A stretch of 43,928 nt of DNA, taken from the NCBI GenBank assembly GCA_963808125.1, contig CAWEEP010000047.1, positions 1-43,928 on the forward strand, read 5' to 3'. Position 1 is the stretch's first letter; the number at the start of each line of letters is the position of its first letter. A program made the position numbers and the translations under genes. Source of the DNA: CAWEEP01 sp963808125. Its GTDB lineage: Bacteria; Chloroflexota; Dormibacteria; Aeolococcales; Aeolococcaceae. Of this stretch, positions 18,110 through 25,701 are shown one piece after another. The notes beneath the pieces were generated by a model. The model ran no database searches. It saw nothing but the letters and a program-made list of their open reading frames with translations, and was not told the DNA's origin.

Positions 18110-18538
18110 CTACCCCGCCAGCTCGGCGAGCGACTCGGTGAAGCCGCGCACCTGGCGGGTGAACGGCTCGGCGCACACCGAGCAGATCGCCGCCATCTTC
18201 ACCCTGTTTCCATCGATCCCCCGCTCGGCCATGAGCGTCTGTGCCGACTGGACGATGCGCGACGAGCGCGCCGTGCAGTCCGGGAGGTAGCCGCACTCCT
18301 CGCCGTCGGCGGCGATGAAGACCCCGTCGAAACCCTGCTCGAGGGCGTGCAGGATCCAGCCCGGCCGCACCCCACTGGTGCAGGGCAGGCTGATCACCAC
18401 CACCTCCGGCGAGTAGTGCATGTGCGAGCTGCCGGCCAGGTCGATGCCCGGGTCGGAGATGGCGTTGGTCGAGAAGACGAGGACGCGGGGCGCCCGCGCC
18501 GGGGCGCCCCCGACCGCGGGGGCTGCAGTCTGCAGCAT
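18110..18538 (-). CDS. MvhD-like electron-transfer subunit (hydrogenase iron-sulfur subunit family)
   Basis: 142 residues of the MvhD/FlpD family, whose members pass electrons into HdrA through a 2Fe-2S cluster. Seen: VVVISLPCTSGVRPGWILHALEQGFDGVFIAADGEECGYLPDC, which follows the family pattern (rvpCsGrvdp...GaDGV...C), and a C-terminal AAICSVCAEPF. The usual N-terminal cysteine pair (F-C-x-x-C) is replaced by VFSTNAISD, so the cluster must be ligated differently or be absent. Five bases before the HdrA-like start. No hydrogenase genes are in the window. Confidence 0.85.
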   Translation of the reverse strand: MLQTAAPAVGGAPARAPRVLVFSTNAISDPGIDLAGSSHMHYSPEVVVISLPCTSGVRPGWILHALEQGFDGVFIAADGEECGYLPDCTARSSRIVQSAQTLMAERGIDGNRVKMAAICSVCAEPFTRQVRGFTESLAELAG

Positions 18539-18554
18539 CGCGCCCGGCCTCAGC

Positions 18555-18821
18555 TCACTTGGCCCGGCGGATGAGGACGCGGTCGTAGCCCTGGGCGGCG
18601 ACGGCGCCGAGGAAGCCGTGGCCGACCTTGCCAGACCAGGCCGCCACGTCGGCCTTCGTCTGCGGGTCGCTCGACCAGAGCTCGATGACCTCGCCGACGG
18701 CCACTCCGGACATCGCCTTCTTGGCCTCGAGCAGCGGCCCCGGGCATCCGGCGCCGCGGGCGTCGACGACCTTGGCGACGCTCAGCGCAGCGACGTCGGA
18801 CTCGGTCAGCGCAGTCGACAT
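18555..18821 (-). CDS. TusA-family sulfur carrier protein
   Basis: 88-residue TusA/SirA-like protein. The persulfide-carrying cysteine is in DARGAGCPGPLLEAKKAM (CPxP signature). The rest follows the family (IELWSSDPQTKADVAAW, then HGFLGAVAAQGYDRVLIRR). TusA relays sulfane sulfur between rhodaneses, DsrE proteins and acceptor enzymes. Second TusA of the operon, next to the mvhD-like gene. Complete, with no frameshift. Confidence 0.9.
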   Translation of the reverse strand: MSTALTESDVAALSVAKVVDARGAGCPGPLLEAKKAMSGVAVGEVIELWSSDPQTKADVAAWSGKVGHGFLGAVAAQGYDRVLIRRAK

Positions 18822-18831
18822 TGCATCTCCT

Positions 18832-19200
18832 CTAGTAAGTCAGGGTGTTGGTCGCAGCGGTGACCTCGACGATGAGGCGGGCTGCGGCGACGATCTCCGC
18901 TCCCTCAACGAGGTCGTCCTGGTCCAGGCCCCGGCTCTGCAGGCCCGGCCAGCAGACCAGCAGCTTGCCGCCGAGCTCGGCGATGGTCCCGATGAGGCCG
19001 CTGATCGGGGTGAGGTTCGGGACCGAGACAGTCTCTGCCACCCCCTTCTTCAGCAGAAGGCAGCCCTCGCCTTGGAAGCCCATGACGACATCGACGTCCG
19101 AGGCGAGCGCGGCCGCGGCCATGGTGAAGGGCAGGGTGGCGAGCTCCGGATCGTCCGGTCCATGGGTGACCATGATCACGAGCTTCTCGGGACTCCCCAT
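18832..19200 (-). CDS. DsrE-family sulfurtransferase-like protein
   Basis: 122 residues with the DsrE fold pattern: KLVIMVTHGPDDPELATLPFTMAAAALASDVDVVMGFQGEG, then GGKLLVCWPGLQSRGLDQDDLVEGAEIV. The Cys in LLVCWPG is at the place of the sulfur-carrying Cys in DsrE/DsrE2/peroxiredoxin-like proteins; another Cys (EGCLLL) lies before it. It has no membrane helices, so it is not the membrane-bound DsrE2 type. Ten bases before the second tusA and three bases after the first, so translation is tightly coupled. Confidence 0.85.
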   Translation of the reverse strand: MGSPEKLVIMVTHGPDDPELATLPFTMAAAALASDVDVVMGFQGEGCLLLKKGVAETVSVPNLTPISGLIGTIAELGGKLLVCWPGLQSRGLDQDDLVEGAEIVAAARLIVEVTAATNTLTY

Positions 19201-19203
19201 CCG

Positions 19204-19456
19204 CTACTCCTCCTTCCCCCGGCGCAGGAGGAAGACGAACGTCTCGCCCTCCTCGTGCCACTCGAGCAACTCATTGCCGGTGGTCTCTGCCCATGCGGGG
19301 ATGTCGGCGATCGGACCCTCGGTCGGTGGAGATCACCTTGAGCACGTCTCCGTCCGCAAGCCCCTTCATCGCCTTGGCGGTCTTGACGATCGGCATCGGG
19401 CAGAGCAGCCCGCGGGCATCGACGACCACCGTCGCCTCGATCTCAGTCTCAGCCAT
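19204..19456 (-). CDS. TusA-family sulfur carrier protein, one frameshift
   Basis: First TusA of the operon, about 84 residues: VVDARGLLCPMPIVKTAKAMKGL (CPMP, active Cys near residue 18), then a frame change near 19,325 that leads to DIPAWAETTGNELLEWHEEGETFVFLLRR, the family's C-terminal strand. ATG 19456 is preceded by AGGAAGGAAACA. Its C-terminus (GNELLEWHEE) is nearer to E. coli-like TusA than that of the second copy, so the two probably have separate partners. Confidence 0.85.
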
Positions 19457-19498
19457 TGTTTCCTTCCTCAAGCTGTCCTGTGCTCACACCCGCCCCGC

Positions 19499-20092
19499 CT
19501 ACACGAAGAGGGTGAGGTGCGCGTGACGCGCCTCGGCGAGGAAGGCCGCGGCGCCGGCGAACTCGACCCCCTCGATGAAGTCCTCGGGCTCGTAGCCGAA
19601 CACGTCCATGGTCATCTGACAGGCGATGAGGCGAACGTCCAGCTCACGGGCCGTGTCGAGGAGCTCGTGGATGGTGGCGACGTTCTTGCCCCGGAACTTC
19701 GCCTTCATCATCTTGGTGGCCATCGGGCCCATGCCGGGCAGGCCGAGGACCAGGTTCGGCATGGTGATCGGCATCGGCATCGCCGGGTTGCCGAGCGGCG
19801 AGACCTTGAGCAGACGCTCGTAGTCGCGATGGATGACGCTGAGGCCGTAGAAGGTGAAGAAGACGGACGTCTTCATCCCCGACGCGGCTGCGGTGGTGGC
19901 GAGGATCAGCGGTGGGTAGGCCCAGTCGAGGGTCCCCTTCGACGCGATGATCGTCGCCGTCTTGCTCCCGAGGTCGCGGGTGCCGGCACGCTCGATCTCG
20001 GACTGGACGATCCGCCGCACATCCGCCTCGGTGAGCGCCGCCGCGGGACGCCCCTCCGCGACCGCCGCAGGGCTTCCGTTCGTGTCCGCCAT
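19499..20092 (-). CDS. DsrE3-like (DsrE/DsrF/DrsH) sulfurtransferase, first gene of the hdr operon
   Basis: About 197 residues. An N-terminal helix (LTEADVRRIVQSEIER) precedes a DsrE-type domain: KTATIIASKGTLDWAYPPLILATTAAASGMKTSVFFTFYGL. The conserved Cys lies in LIACQMTMDVFGYEPEDF, the DsrE3 signature (CQMxMD). DsrE3A proteins exchange sulfur with TusA in sHdr-type sulfur oxidation. ATG 20092 is preceded by GGAGGTGA at good spacing. The promoter contains the palindrome at 20,184-20,201. Divergent from the ArsR gene. Confidence 0.9.
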   Translation of the reverse strand: MADTNGSPAAVAEGRPAAALTEADVRRIVQSEIERAGTRDLGSKTATIIASKGTLDWAYPPLILATTAAASGMKTSVFFTFYGLSVIHRDYERLLKVSPLGNPAMPMPITMPNLVLGLPGMGPMATKMMKAKFRGKNVATIHELLDTARELDVRLIACQMTMDVFGYEPEDFIEGVEFAGAAAFLAEARHAHLTLFV

Positions 20093-20183
20093 CTGCCCTG
20101 TCACCTCCAGCCGGCACCCTGGGGATCGCCATGGGCCGGGTGCCTGGTCCATGGGTGTGCCGGTGCTCGGAGCTTGTTGCGTC

Positions 20184-20201
20184 CTTGCGCCTATACGCAA
20201 G
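20184..20201 (-). promoter_or_regulatory. Palindromic operator over the hdr-operon promoter
   Basis: CTTGCG-CCTATA-CGCAAG is a perfect palindrome with 6-bp arms. On the minus strand the centre reads TATAGG, a plausible -10, with TGGACG 18 bases upstream as a possible -35. A second copy of the same pattern lies at the ArsR start, so this is probably where the ArsR protein blocks the operon. Confidence 0.7.
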
Positions 20202-20458
20202 CAAAGTCTCCGCCGTCCACCTCCGACGGGCCAGGGCACAAGGTCTTGCTCGTCCCGGGTGATTGCCCCTGTCACCTCAGGCCGATCGGCCCCATGTCGG
20301 GGGCCGTTGCGCCAAGTGCGGGCGGAGACCGTGACCCGGAGGCGAGCCGGGCGCCCCCCGAGGGGTGCCCGGAGGGGAGCCCCTACCGTCGCTGCCCTGC
20401 CTTTGCCTTCCCTGCAGGTGCCGGACCGAGCGGATGGGGCTGGGGTGATCTCTAAGTT

Positions 20459-20476
20459 ATTGCGAAAGGATGCAAT
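20459..20476 (+). promoter_or_regulatory. Palindromic operator overlapping the arsR start
   Basis: ATTGCG-AAAGGA-TGCAAT, matching the 20,184 site in TTGCG-N6-YGCAA. Its right arm runs into the ATG at 20,475 and its centre holds the ribosome site AAAGGA, so binding here would give autorepression. Between the two sites (20,202-20,458) I see no gene. Confidence 0.68.
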
Positions 20477-20837
20477 GATGGTGGCGATCGGCTACAATGC
20501 CAGCGTGAGCGGCGTGACCACCATCACGGATCGGGCGGCCACTCCCCGGGAGGCCGAGGCCTTCCGCCTTCACGCCGAGCTGTGCAAGGTCCTCACCGAC
20601 CCCAAGCGCCTGATGATCCTGCAGGCTCTCCGATCCGGCGAGCGATCCGTCGGCGACCTGGCCGAGTTGGTTGGGATCAGCCTTCCCAACGCCAGCCAGC
20701 ATCTGTCGGTGATGCGACACGCCGGACTGGTCGCCACGCGCCGCGACGGTACGACCGTCTTCTACTCCCTGGCCGAGCCGCGGATCGCCCAAGCCTGCGA
20801 TATCGTCCATCAGATCGCGTTGGAGCGCATGCGGTAG
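20475..20837 (+). CDS. ArsR/SmtB-family regulator, probable SqrR/BigR/sHdrR-type persulfide sensor
   Basis: 120 residues: winged helix RSGERSVGDLAELVGISLPNASQHLSVMRHAGLVATRRDGTTVFYSL. There are just two cysteines, one in helix 2 (ELCKVLTDPKRLMIL, near residue 37) and one in helix 5 (IAQACDIVHQI, near residue 107). This spacing is that of BigR, SqrR and the sulfane-sulfur-responsive sHdrR, which form an intramolecular polysulfide bridge and leave DNA. The metal-site motif ELCVCDL of ArsR/SmtB is absent. Divergent from the hdr operon, with two matching operators. Start ATG 20475 or 20478. Confidence 0.85.
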   Translation: MMVAIGYNASVSGVTTITDRAATPREAEAFRLHAELCKVLTDPKRLMILQALRSGERSVGDLAELVGISLPNASQHLSVMRHAGLVATRRDGTTVFYSLAEPRIAQACDIVHQIALERMR

Positions 20838-21003
20838 CGGGTTGCTGAGGAGCGGTCGGGCGTCGGGTATTCTCACCCGGTGCTGGGGTCGGGGTCTGGA
20901 TCCGCCCGCCGCGAGGCCCGGGGAAGGGGCGCCTGGCTAAAGCTTGCCGGGCGTCGCCGAGACCTGCGGTGGGGCGTTCACGGCTCACGTCCGCGCGGTG
21001 ACC

Positions 21004-21330
21004 ATGCCCTTTGATCTCCCGGCCGAGCACGTCCTGCCCCTGCTCAGGAGGCGCGGTGGCGAGTGGGCCTCGGATGCGAAGGCGGCGTGGGGTTCCCTGA
21101 CTGCGGGCGGAGAGGCGCCGGTGGTGACCTTGCCTGACCTCCAGAACTTCCTCTGGTTCACGCTGCCCACCAAGTTCCTGATGTCGGCCGACGACCCACC
21201 ACGCCCAGACATTCGGTCTGGTGACCTGCACCCGCAGTGGCGGCGGCGCAAAGGGCGTCTCGCGCGCTCAGCCGGGCTCTCTCGTTCTGCGACGCGAACC
21301 AACAGGTCAACGAACTGCCAGATCCCGTGA
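21004..21330 (+). CDS. Possible hypothetical protein, weak
   Basis: An open frame whose first 60 residues look protein-like (MPFDLPAEHVLPLLRRRGG, then VVTLPDLQNFLWFTLPTKFLM) and whose remainder is Arg-rich, as after a frameshift near 21,190. No family recognised and no good ribosome site. If unreal, 20,838-21,502 (665 bases) is without a gene and shows no repeat or RNA that I can support. Confidence 0.3.
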   Translation: MPFDLPAEHVLPLLRRRGGEWASDAKAAWGSLTAGGEAPVVTLPDLQNFLWFTLPTKFLMSADDPPRPDIRSGDLHPQWRRRKGRLARSAGLSRSATRTNRSTNCQIP

Positions 21331-21502
21331 CAGGTGGCGCCCGTCGGCGGCCGGACGGCGCCTCCTGGGTGGGTCACAGTCGGATGACGGTCGGGACTCA
21401 CCGGCGCCGAAGCGACGCCCTGTCGATACCTTTCACGAGGATCAGGTTTGCCGACCCCGCAAGGCTCTGGCCAGCCAGCCGTGATCGGCCACGGAGGTGC
21501 GC

Positions 21503-21817
21503 ATGTACCAACACCAGGGCCAGCCGCTGAGCCGTCCCGACCAGCTGCCGCAGACGACGGACACAGATCGGATGCTCGATGAGCTCCACTGGGTGGCGGG
21601 AGCGCTCACCGTCATCGCCGGCCTGCTTGGTGCCATCGCCGTGCACCTCATCTTCGTGGGGACCTTTCTTCCCCAGATCGTTGCCCAGAACGATCTCGAC
21701 GGCGCGAGCACCAGGAGCCTCATCGCGGTCTCGGACCTCCTCGGCTTCGCGGCGTTCTTCGCCCTGGCGGGTCTGGCCGGGCGCCCCGTCTTCTCCCATG
21801 GGCGGAGGCACGGGTAG
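21503..21817 (+). CDS. Small membrane protein, unknown
   Basis: About 104 residues with two likely transmembrane helices (WVAGALTVIAGLLGAIAVHLIFV and LLGFAAFFALAGLAG), joined by a short loop, after a polar N-terminal 30. ATG 21503 is preceded by CGGAGG. Not recognised. It is followed by 232 bases with no gene before the antiporter. Confidence 0.55.
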   Translation: MYQHQGQPLSRPDQLPQTTDTDRMLDELHWVAGALTVIAGLLGAIAVHLIFVGTFLPQIVAQNDLDGASTRSLIAVSDLLGFAAFFALAGLAGRPVFSHGRRHG

Positions 21818-22049
21818 GGGACGGAACCGGTCGACTTCCCTCCCTCGTGTCACCGCCCGTCGCTGCTCGGCTGGCCGCGGCGACGCCCGGCCGCTCCACC
21901 TCCTCAGGCGGCCCAAACGCCCCCTTCCGGTAAACTCGCCTCCGGTGCGATGAGGCCCGCTCCTCGAATCGCCGGCCGCGCCGGCTGATGGCTTCTACGG
22001 TCTCATCAACTCCCGGCGAACCGCCGCCGGGACACCGGAGGAGCGCCTC

Positions 22050-23255
22050 ATGAACCTCTATGCCGTGGCTGCCGTCTGGATCGGCATGGCCCTGGCGGCC
22101 TCGCTCATCAGCATCCGGATCGGCGTCTCAGTGGCCCTCATCGAGATCGTCGTGGCCGCCCTCCTCGGCAACCTGCCCCACATCAGCCAGGGCATCACGC
22201 AGACGGACTTCACGACCTTCCTGGCCAGCCTGGGGTCGGTCGTCCTCACCTTCCTCGCGGGGGCGGAGATCGACCCGGTCTCCCTGCGCCGCCACTGGCG
22301 GGCGAGCCTCGGCATCGGCGCCGTCTCCTTCCTCCTGCCCCTGGGCGGCGCCTTCCTCGTCTGCCTGGGGCTGCTGCACTGGAACCTCCACGCGGCGGAG
22401 ATCGGCGGTGTCGCCCTGAGCACGACCTCCGTTGCGGTGGTGTACGCCGTCATGGTCGAAACCGGTCTCAACCGCCAGGACATCGGCAAGCTGATCCTCG
22501 CCGCCTGCTTCGTCACCGACCTGGGGACGGTGCTCGCCCTCGGCCTGCTCTTCGCCAGCTACGGCCCCGGTCTGCTCCTCTTCATCGGCGTCACGGCGGT
22601 GGTCCTGCCGCTGATGCCCTGGGCGCTGCGCTTCGTCATCCGCCACTTCGGCCACCGCGTCAGCGAGCCGGAGATCAAGTTCCTCCTCCTCGTCCTGCTC
22701 GGCCTGGGCGCCCTGGCCTCCGCGGTCGGGAGCGAGGCCGTCCTCCCCGCGTACATCGCCGGCCTGGTGGTGGCGGGCACCTTCCTCCACGACCGGGTGG
22801 TGATGGACCGGATGCGATCGATCGCCTTCGCCCTGCTCACCCCCTTCTTCTTCCTGCGCGCCGGGTTGCTCATCTCAGCCCCCGCCCTGCTCTCCGGGGC
22901 CGGCGTGATCCTGCTGCTGCTGGCCGTCAAGCTCGTCGCCAAGGGGATCGGCGTCTGGCCCATGGCGGCGGCGTTCGGCATCCCCCGGCGGGAGCGAAAC
23001 TACACGACCCTGCTGATGTCCACGGGCCTGACCTTCGGCTCCATCTCCGCCCTGTACGGCCTCACCCACCACCTGATAACCCAGACCCAGTACTCGGTGC
23101 TGGTGACCGTGGTCATCCTCTCCGCCTTCGTCCCGACCCTGATCGCCCAGCGGCTGTTCCAGCCGGTGCTGGTCGACGAGGACGAGGAGGAAGCGCTGGG
23201 CGCCGAGGATGTCGCCTTCGTTCATCACGCGGCGGCCGGCAAGGGCGCGGCGTGA
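22050..23255 (+). CDS. CPA2-family cation:proton antiporter (NapA/KefB-like)
   Basis: 401-residue membrane protein with about 12 hydrophobic segments and no soluble NAD-binding domain. Conserved points: FLAGAEIDP in helix 3, LSTTSVAVVYAVMVETGL, ILAACFVTDLGTVLALG (Thr-Asp of the ion site), and SEAVLPAYIAGLVVAGTF. The C-terminus is short and acidic (DEDEEEALGAED). It is expected to exchange Na+ or K+ for H+ across the cell membrane. ATG 22050 is preceded by CGGAGGAGCG. No frameshift. Confidence 0.88.
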   Translation: MNLYAVAAVWIGMALAASLISIRIGVSVALIEIVVAALLGNLPHISQGITQTDFTTFLASLGSVVLTFLAGAEIDPVSLRRHWRASLGIGAVSFLLPLGGAFLVCLGLLHWNLHAAEIGGVALSTTSVAVVYAVMVETGLNRQDIGKLILAACFVTDLGTVLALGLLFASYGPGLLLFIGVTAVVLPLMPWALRFVIRHFGHRVSEPEIKFLLLVLLGLGALASAVGSEAVLPAYIAGLVVAGTFLHDRVVMDRMRSIAFALLTPFFFLRAGLLISAPALLSGAGVILLLLAVKLVAKGIGVWPMAAAFGIPRRERNYTTLLMSTGLTFGSISALYGLTHHLITQTQYSVLVTVVILSAFVPTLIAQRLFQPVLVDEDEEEALGAEDVAFVHHAAAGKGAA

Positions 23256-23298
23256 CCTGTTCCCCTGCCCACCGGCCGCCGTCATTGGCCTTCGGAGC

Positions 23299-23626
23299 TC
23301 ACGTCTGCCGGTGCGGCACGGTGACCAGCACCAGTACTGCGACGGCCGCGCCACCACCGGCCACGAGCACGGCGGGGGACCCGGCCCCCGACGCCCAGGT
23401 TAGGGCCAGGGCGCAGAGGCCGATGAGGGCGCCGAGCGCCACGACCCCGGTCAGGCGCAGCCACTGCCGCACCTCGGCCGCTCGGCTGACGGCATGGGGC
23501 CCCCGCCACTCGCACGCGGTGTAGGCGAGCTCGGCGGTGAGTGCGACGCCTCCGGGGCGGATCGTCCGTCGCCGTGCCGCCCCCGACCGGTGCCGCTGTC
23601 CCGGCGCTCTCCACCGACGTCACCAA
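23299..23626 (-). CDS. Small membrane protein, unknown, one frameshift
   Basis: The downstream frame reads ALTAELAYTACEWRGPHAV, then two hydrophobic helices (LTGVVALGALIGLCALALTW and AVLVAGGGAAVAVLVLVTV) and stops at 23,299. A frame change near 23,555 joins it to an N-terminus starting TTG 23626 or GTG 23623. About 108 residues in all. Not recognised. Confidence 0.5.
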
Positions 23627-23758
23627 CCTCAGGCTCCAGCAGCGAGCGTCATTCGCCAGAAGCCATCAGCCCTTTGCCGCGCGCCGGGCGGGCCTCATCG
23701 CCGCTCCGATGCCCACTCCGTGCAGAAGCCCGCCACGGGCGTAAGTCCGCGCCCTTGC

Positions 23759-23977
23759 TCAGGCCGCCTTATGCCTCCAGGCGATGTTGGCGGCGAGGAG
23801 GGCGACCACCGCGACGACGGCGAGGACGAGCGCGTGCTTCGGCTGCGTCCCGTAGTGGCTGGCCAGGAAGCTGGTCTTGACGACCAGGTAGTAGATGGCC
23901 ATGACGATGCATGCCACGGCGATGACGATGAGGCCGATGGCGATACCGCGGTGACCCTTGCGGCTGTTGGCGATCAC
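23759..23977 (-). CDS. Small two-helix membrane protein, unknown
   Basis: 72 residues from GTG 23977: basic N-terminus, helix GIAIGLIVIAVACIVMAIYYLVV, a short extracytoplasmic loop, helix ALVLAVVAVVALLAANIAW, basic end. It lies 25 bases after the uppP stop on the same strand, so it may be co-transcribed. Not recognised. Confidence 0.6.
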   Translation of the reverse strand: MIANSRKGHRGIAIGLIVIAVACIVMAIYYLVVKTSFLASHYGTQPKHALVLAVVAVVALLAANIAWRHKAA

Positions 23978-24002
23978 GGATGGGAGCCCCCCGAGTTGGT
24001 GG

Positions 24003-24864
24003 TTAGGTGAGCAGGATCAGGCCGATGAGGCCGAGACCGGCGCAATAGTACGCGTACGGGTCGAGGCGGCCGACCCGGAAGAAGCGGATCAGGAAGCGGC
24101 CGCTGGCATAGGCGGTAGAGTCCCGCAACGACCGCCCCGACCAGCATCGACCCCAGCCCGGCCACCCCCGCGAGCGAGGGGAGCTCCAGGAGCCCGGCGG
24201 CCAGGATGATGGGTGTCGCCAGCAGGAAGGAGAAGCGCACCGCCTCCTCGTGGCGCAGCCCGGCGACCAGCCCGCCGGCCATGGTCGACCCGGAGCGCGA
24301 GATCCCGGGGAACAGGGCCGCCGTCTGGCAGACGCCGACCAGGGCGGCCTGGACGAAGCTGAGCTCCTCGACGGTGCGGTAGCGCTTCGCCTCCAGGCCC
24401 GGGTCGCGGTGGGAGATCCCGGCGCGCCGCTCCGAGCGGCGGCGGAGCATCTCCGCGCCGAGCAGGATGCCGCCGTTGACGATGAGCAGCCCGCTGGCCA
24501 GCCGGGGATTGGCGAAGAGGTTCTGCAGGGGCTTCTGGAAGAGGAAGCCGACGATTCCTGTGGGAATGGTCCCGACGATGAGGAGCCAGGCGAGCCGGTC
24601 GTCCCCGTGGCCGACCTGGCCCGTCACCGTGCTGCGGACGAAACCGCCCACGATCCGCCCCCACTGCCGCCAGTAGACGGCGATGAGGGCCGTCGCCGTG
24701 CCGATGTGGAGCAGAACCAAGAAGGGGACGAAGCTGGGCGAGTTCTCGTGGACGGGGACGTGGAGCAGCACGGGAACGACCACGGCGTGGCCCAGCGAGG
24801 AGACGGGGAAGAGCTCGGTCGATCCCTGCAGGACCCCGTAGAAGATGGCGATCCACAGAGCCAC
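24003..24864 (-). CDS. uppP: Undecaprenyl-diphosphatase UppP (BacA), one frameshift
   Basis: Membrane enzyme that recycles the cell-wall lipid carrier by removing a phosphate from undecaprenyl diphosphate. Both signature motifs are present: LQGSTELFPVSSLGH (the (E/Q)xxxE region) near the N-terminus and FPGISRSGSTMAGG (PGxSRSxxT). A frame change near 24,105 leads to SGRFLIRFFRVGRLDPYAYYCAGLGLIGLILLT, the normal last helix. About 287 residues, normal. I place the start at GTG 24864; a longer start at 24,966 would add a polar tail not typical of the family. Confidence 0.9.
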
Positions 24865-25064
24865 GATCCCGGGACAGTACCAGGACACCGATTGCTCGCG
24901 GGCGAGGCGGCGCCGGGCGCTTGCCGCCGCATCGCAGCCCTGCGAGGCCGCGGTGATCTCCGCCACCCCACCCGGCCCTCGTCATGACCAGGGAAGCCCC
25001 GTACTGTCAGATGAGTTGGGGCTAAGACCCCGGAAACAACCCGGCACCCGGGGGGGCGCAGCCC

Positions 25065-25670
25065 ATGTCGTCGCGTCGCACCACCCTTGTCAGGATTCTC
25101 GTCGGGATGCTCTCGGCCGCCGCGCTGGCCGCCTGCGGCGCCTCTTCCACGGCGTCGTCCGGCGGCCCGTCCACGTCGAGCGGCTCGACGTCAACTCCCG
25201 CACCGACCGCGACGCCGACGGCCAACGCCGCCATCATCACCGACCCGTGCCCCTCCGCATCCACCGTCGGGAGCGCTCTCGGCACGACCCTCCCGGCTCC
25301 GACCGTCGTCACCCCGGCCGCCGGGGCAACTCCCCTCTCCAGTGGCGAGTCGGGCATCGCGTGCTCGTACATCTCCCTGGGCGCCGCCAACCAGGTGGTC
25401 ATCGTCGCCCTCGCCAGCGGTGTGCCCTCCGGCTTCATCACCGAGGAGGAACAGAAGCAATTGACGAACCTGCAGGGGCAGGGTGTGACCGTCAGCTTCG
25501 CGCCGCTGTCGGGGCTGGGTGACGAGGCGGCCACGTACCGGTATTCCGCCGCCGGCCTGACCGTGGAGGGGGTGCTGGCCGTGCAGGGTGGCAACTTCGT
25601 GGGCATCTTCACCGAGGGCACCTCGGCGACGCTCACCCAGATTGAGAACCTGGTCAAGCAGCTCCTCTGA
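25065..25670 (+). CDS. Secreted lipoprotein, unknown
   Basis: 201 residues. Lipoprotein signal: basic start, hydrophobic stretch, then lipobox LAAC with Cys near residue 23. A Ser/Thr/Pro-rich linker follows (to about residue 50) and then a globular part with two further Cys (DPCPSAST and GIACSYISL). It resembles actinobacterial DUF3558-like lipoproteins in layout, but I am not sure of the family. Ends in a strong hairpin. Confidence 0.75.
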   Translation: MSSRRTTLVRILVGMLSAAALAACGASSTASSGGPSTSSGSTSTPAPTATPTANAAIITDPCPSASTVGSALGTTLPAPTVVTPAAGATPLSSGESGIACSYISLGAANQVVIVALASGVPSGFITEEEQKQLTNLQGQGVTVSFAPLSGLGDEAATYRYSAAGLTVEGVLAVQGGNFVGIFTEGTSATLTQIENLVKQLL

Positions 25671-25673
25671 CCT

Positions 25674-25695
25674 GACCGCCCTCTCGCGGGCGGTC
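25674..25695. terminator. Bidirectional terminator hairpin
   Basis: GACCGCCC (25,674-25,681) pairs perfectly with GGGCGGTC (25,688-25,695) around a 6-base loop. It lies between the stops of the convergent lipoprotein and GDPD genes. No T-run, as is common in G+C-rich bacteria. Confidence 0.7.
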
Positions 25696-25701
25696 GCGCG
25701 A

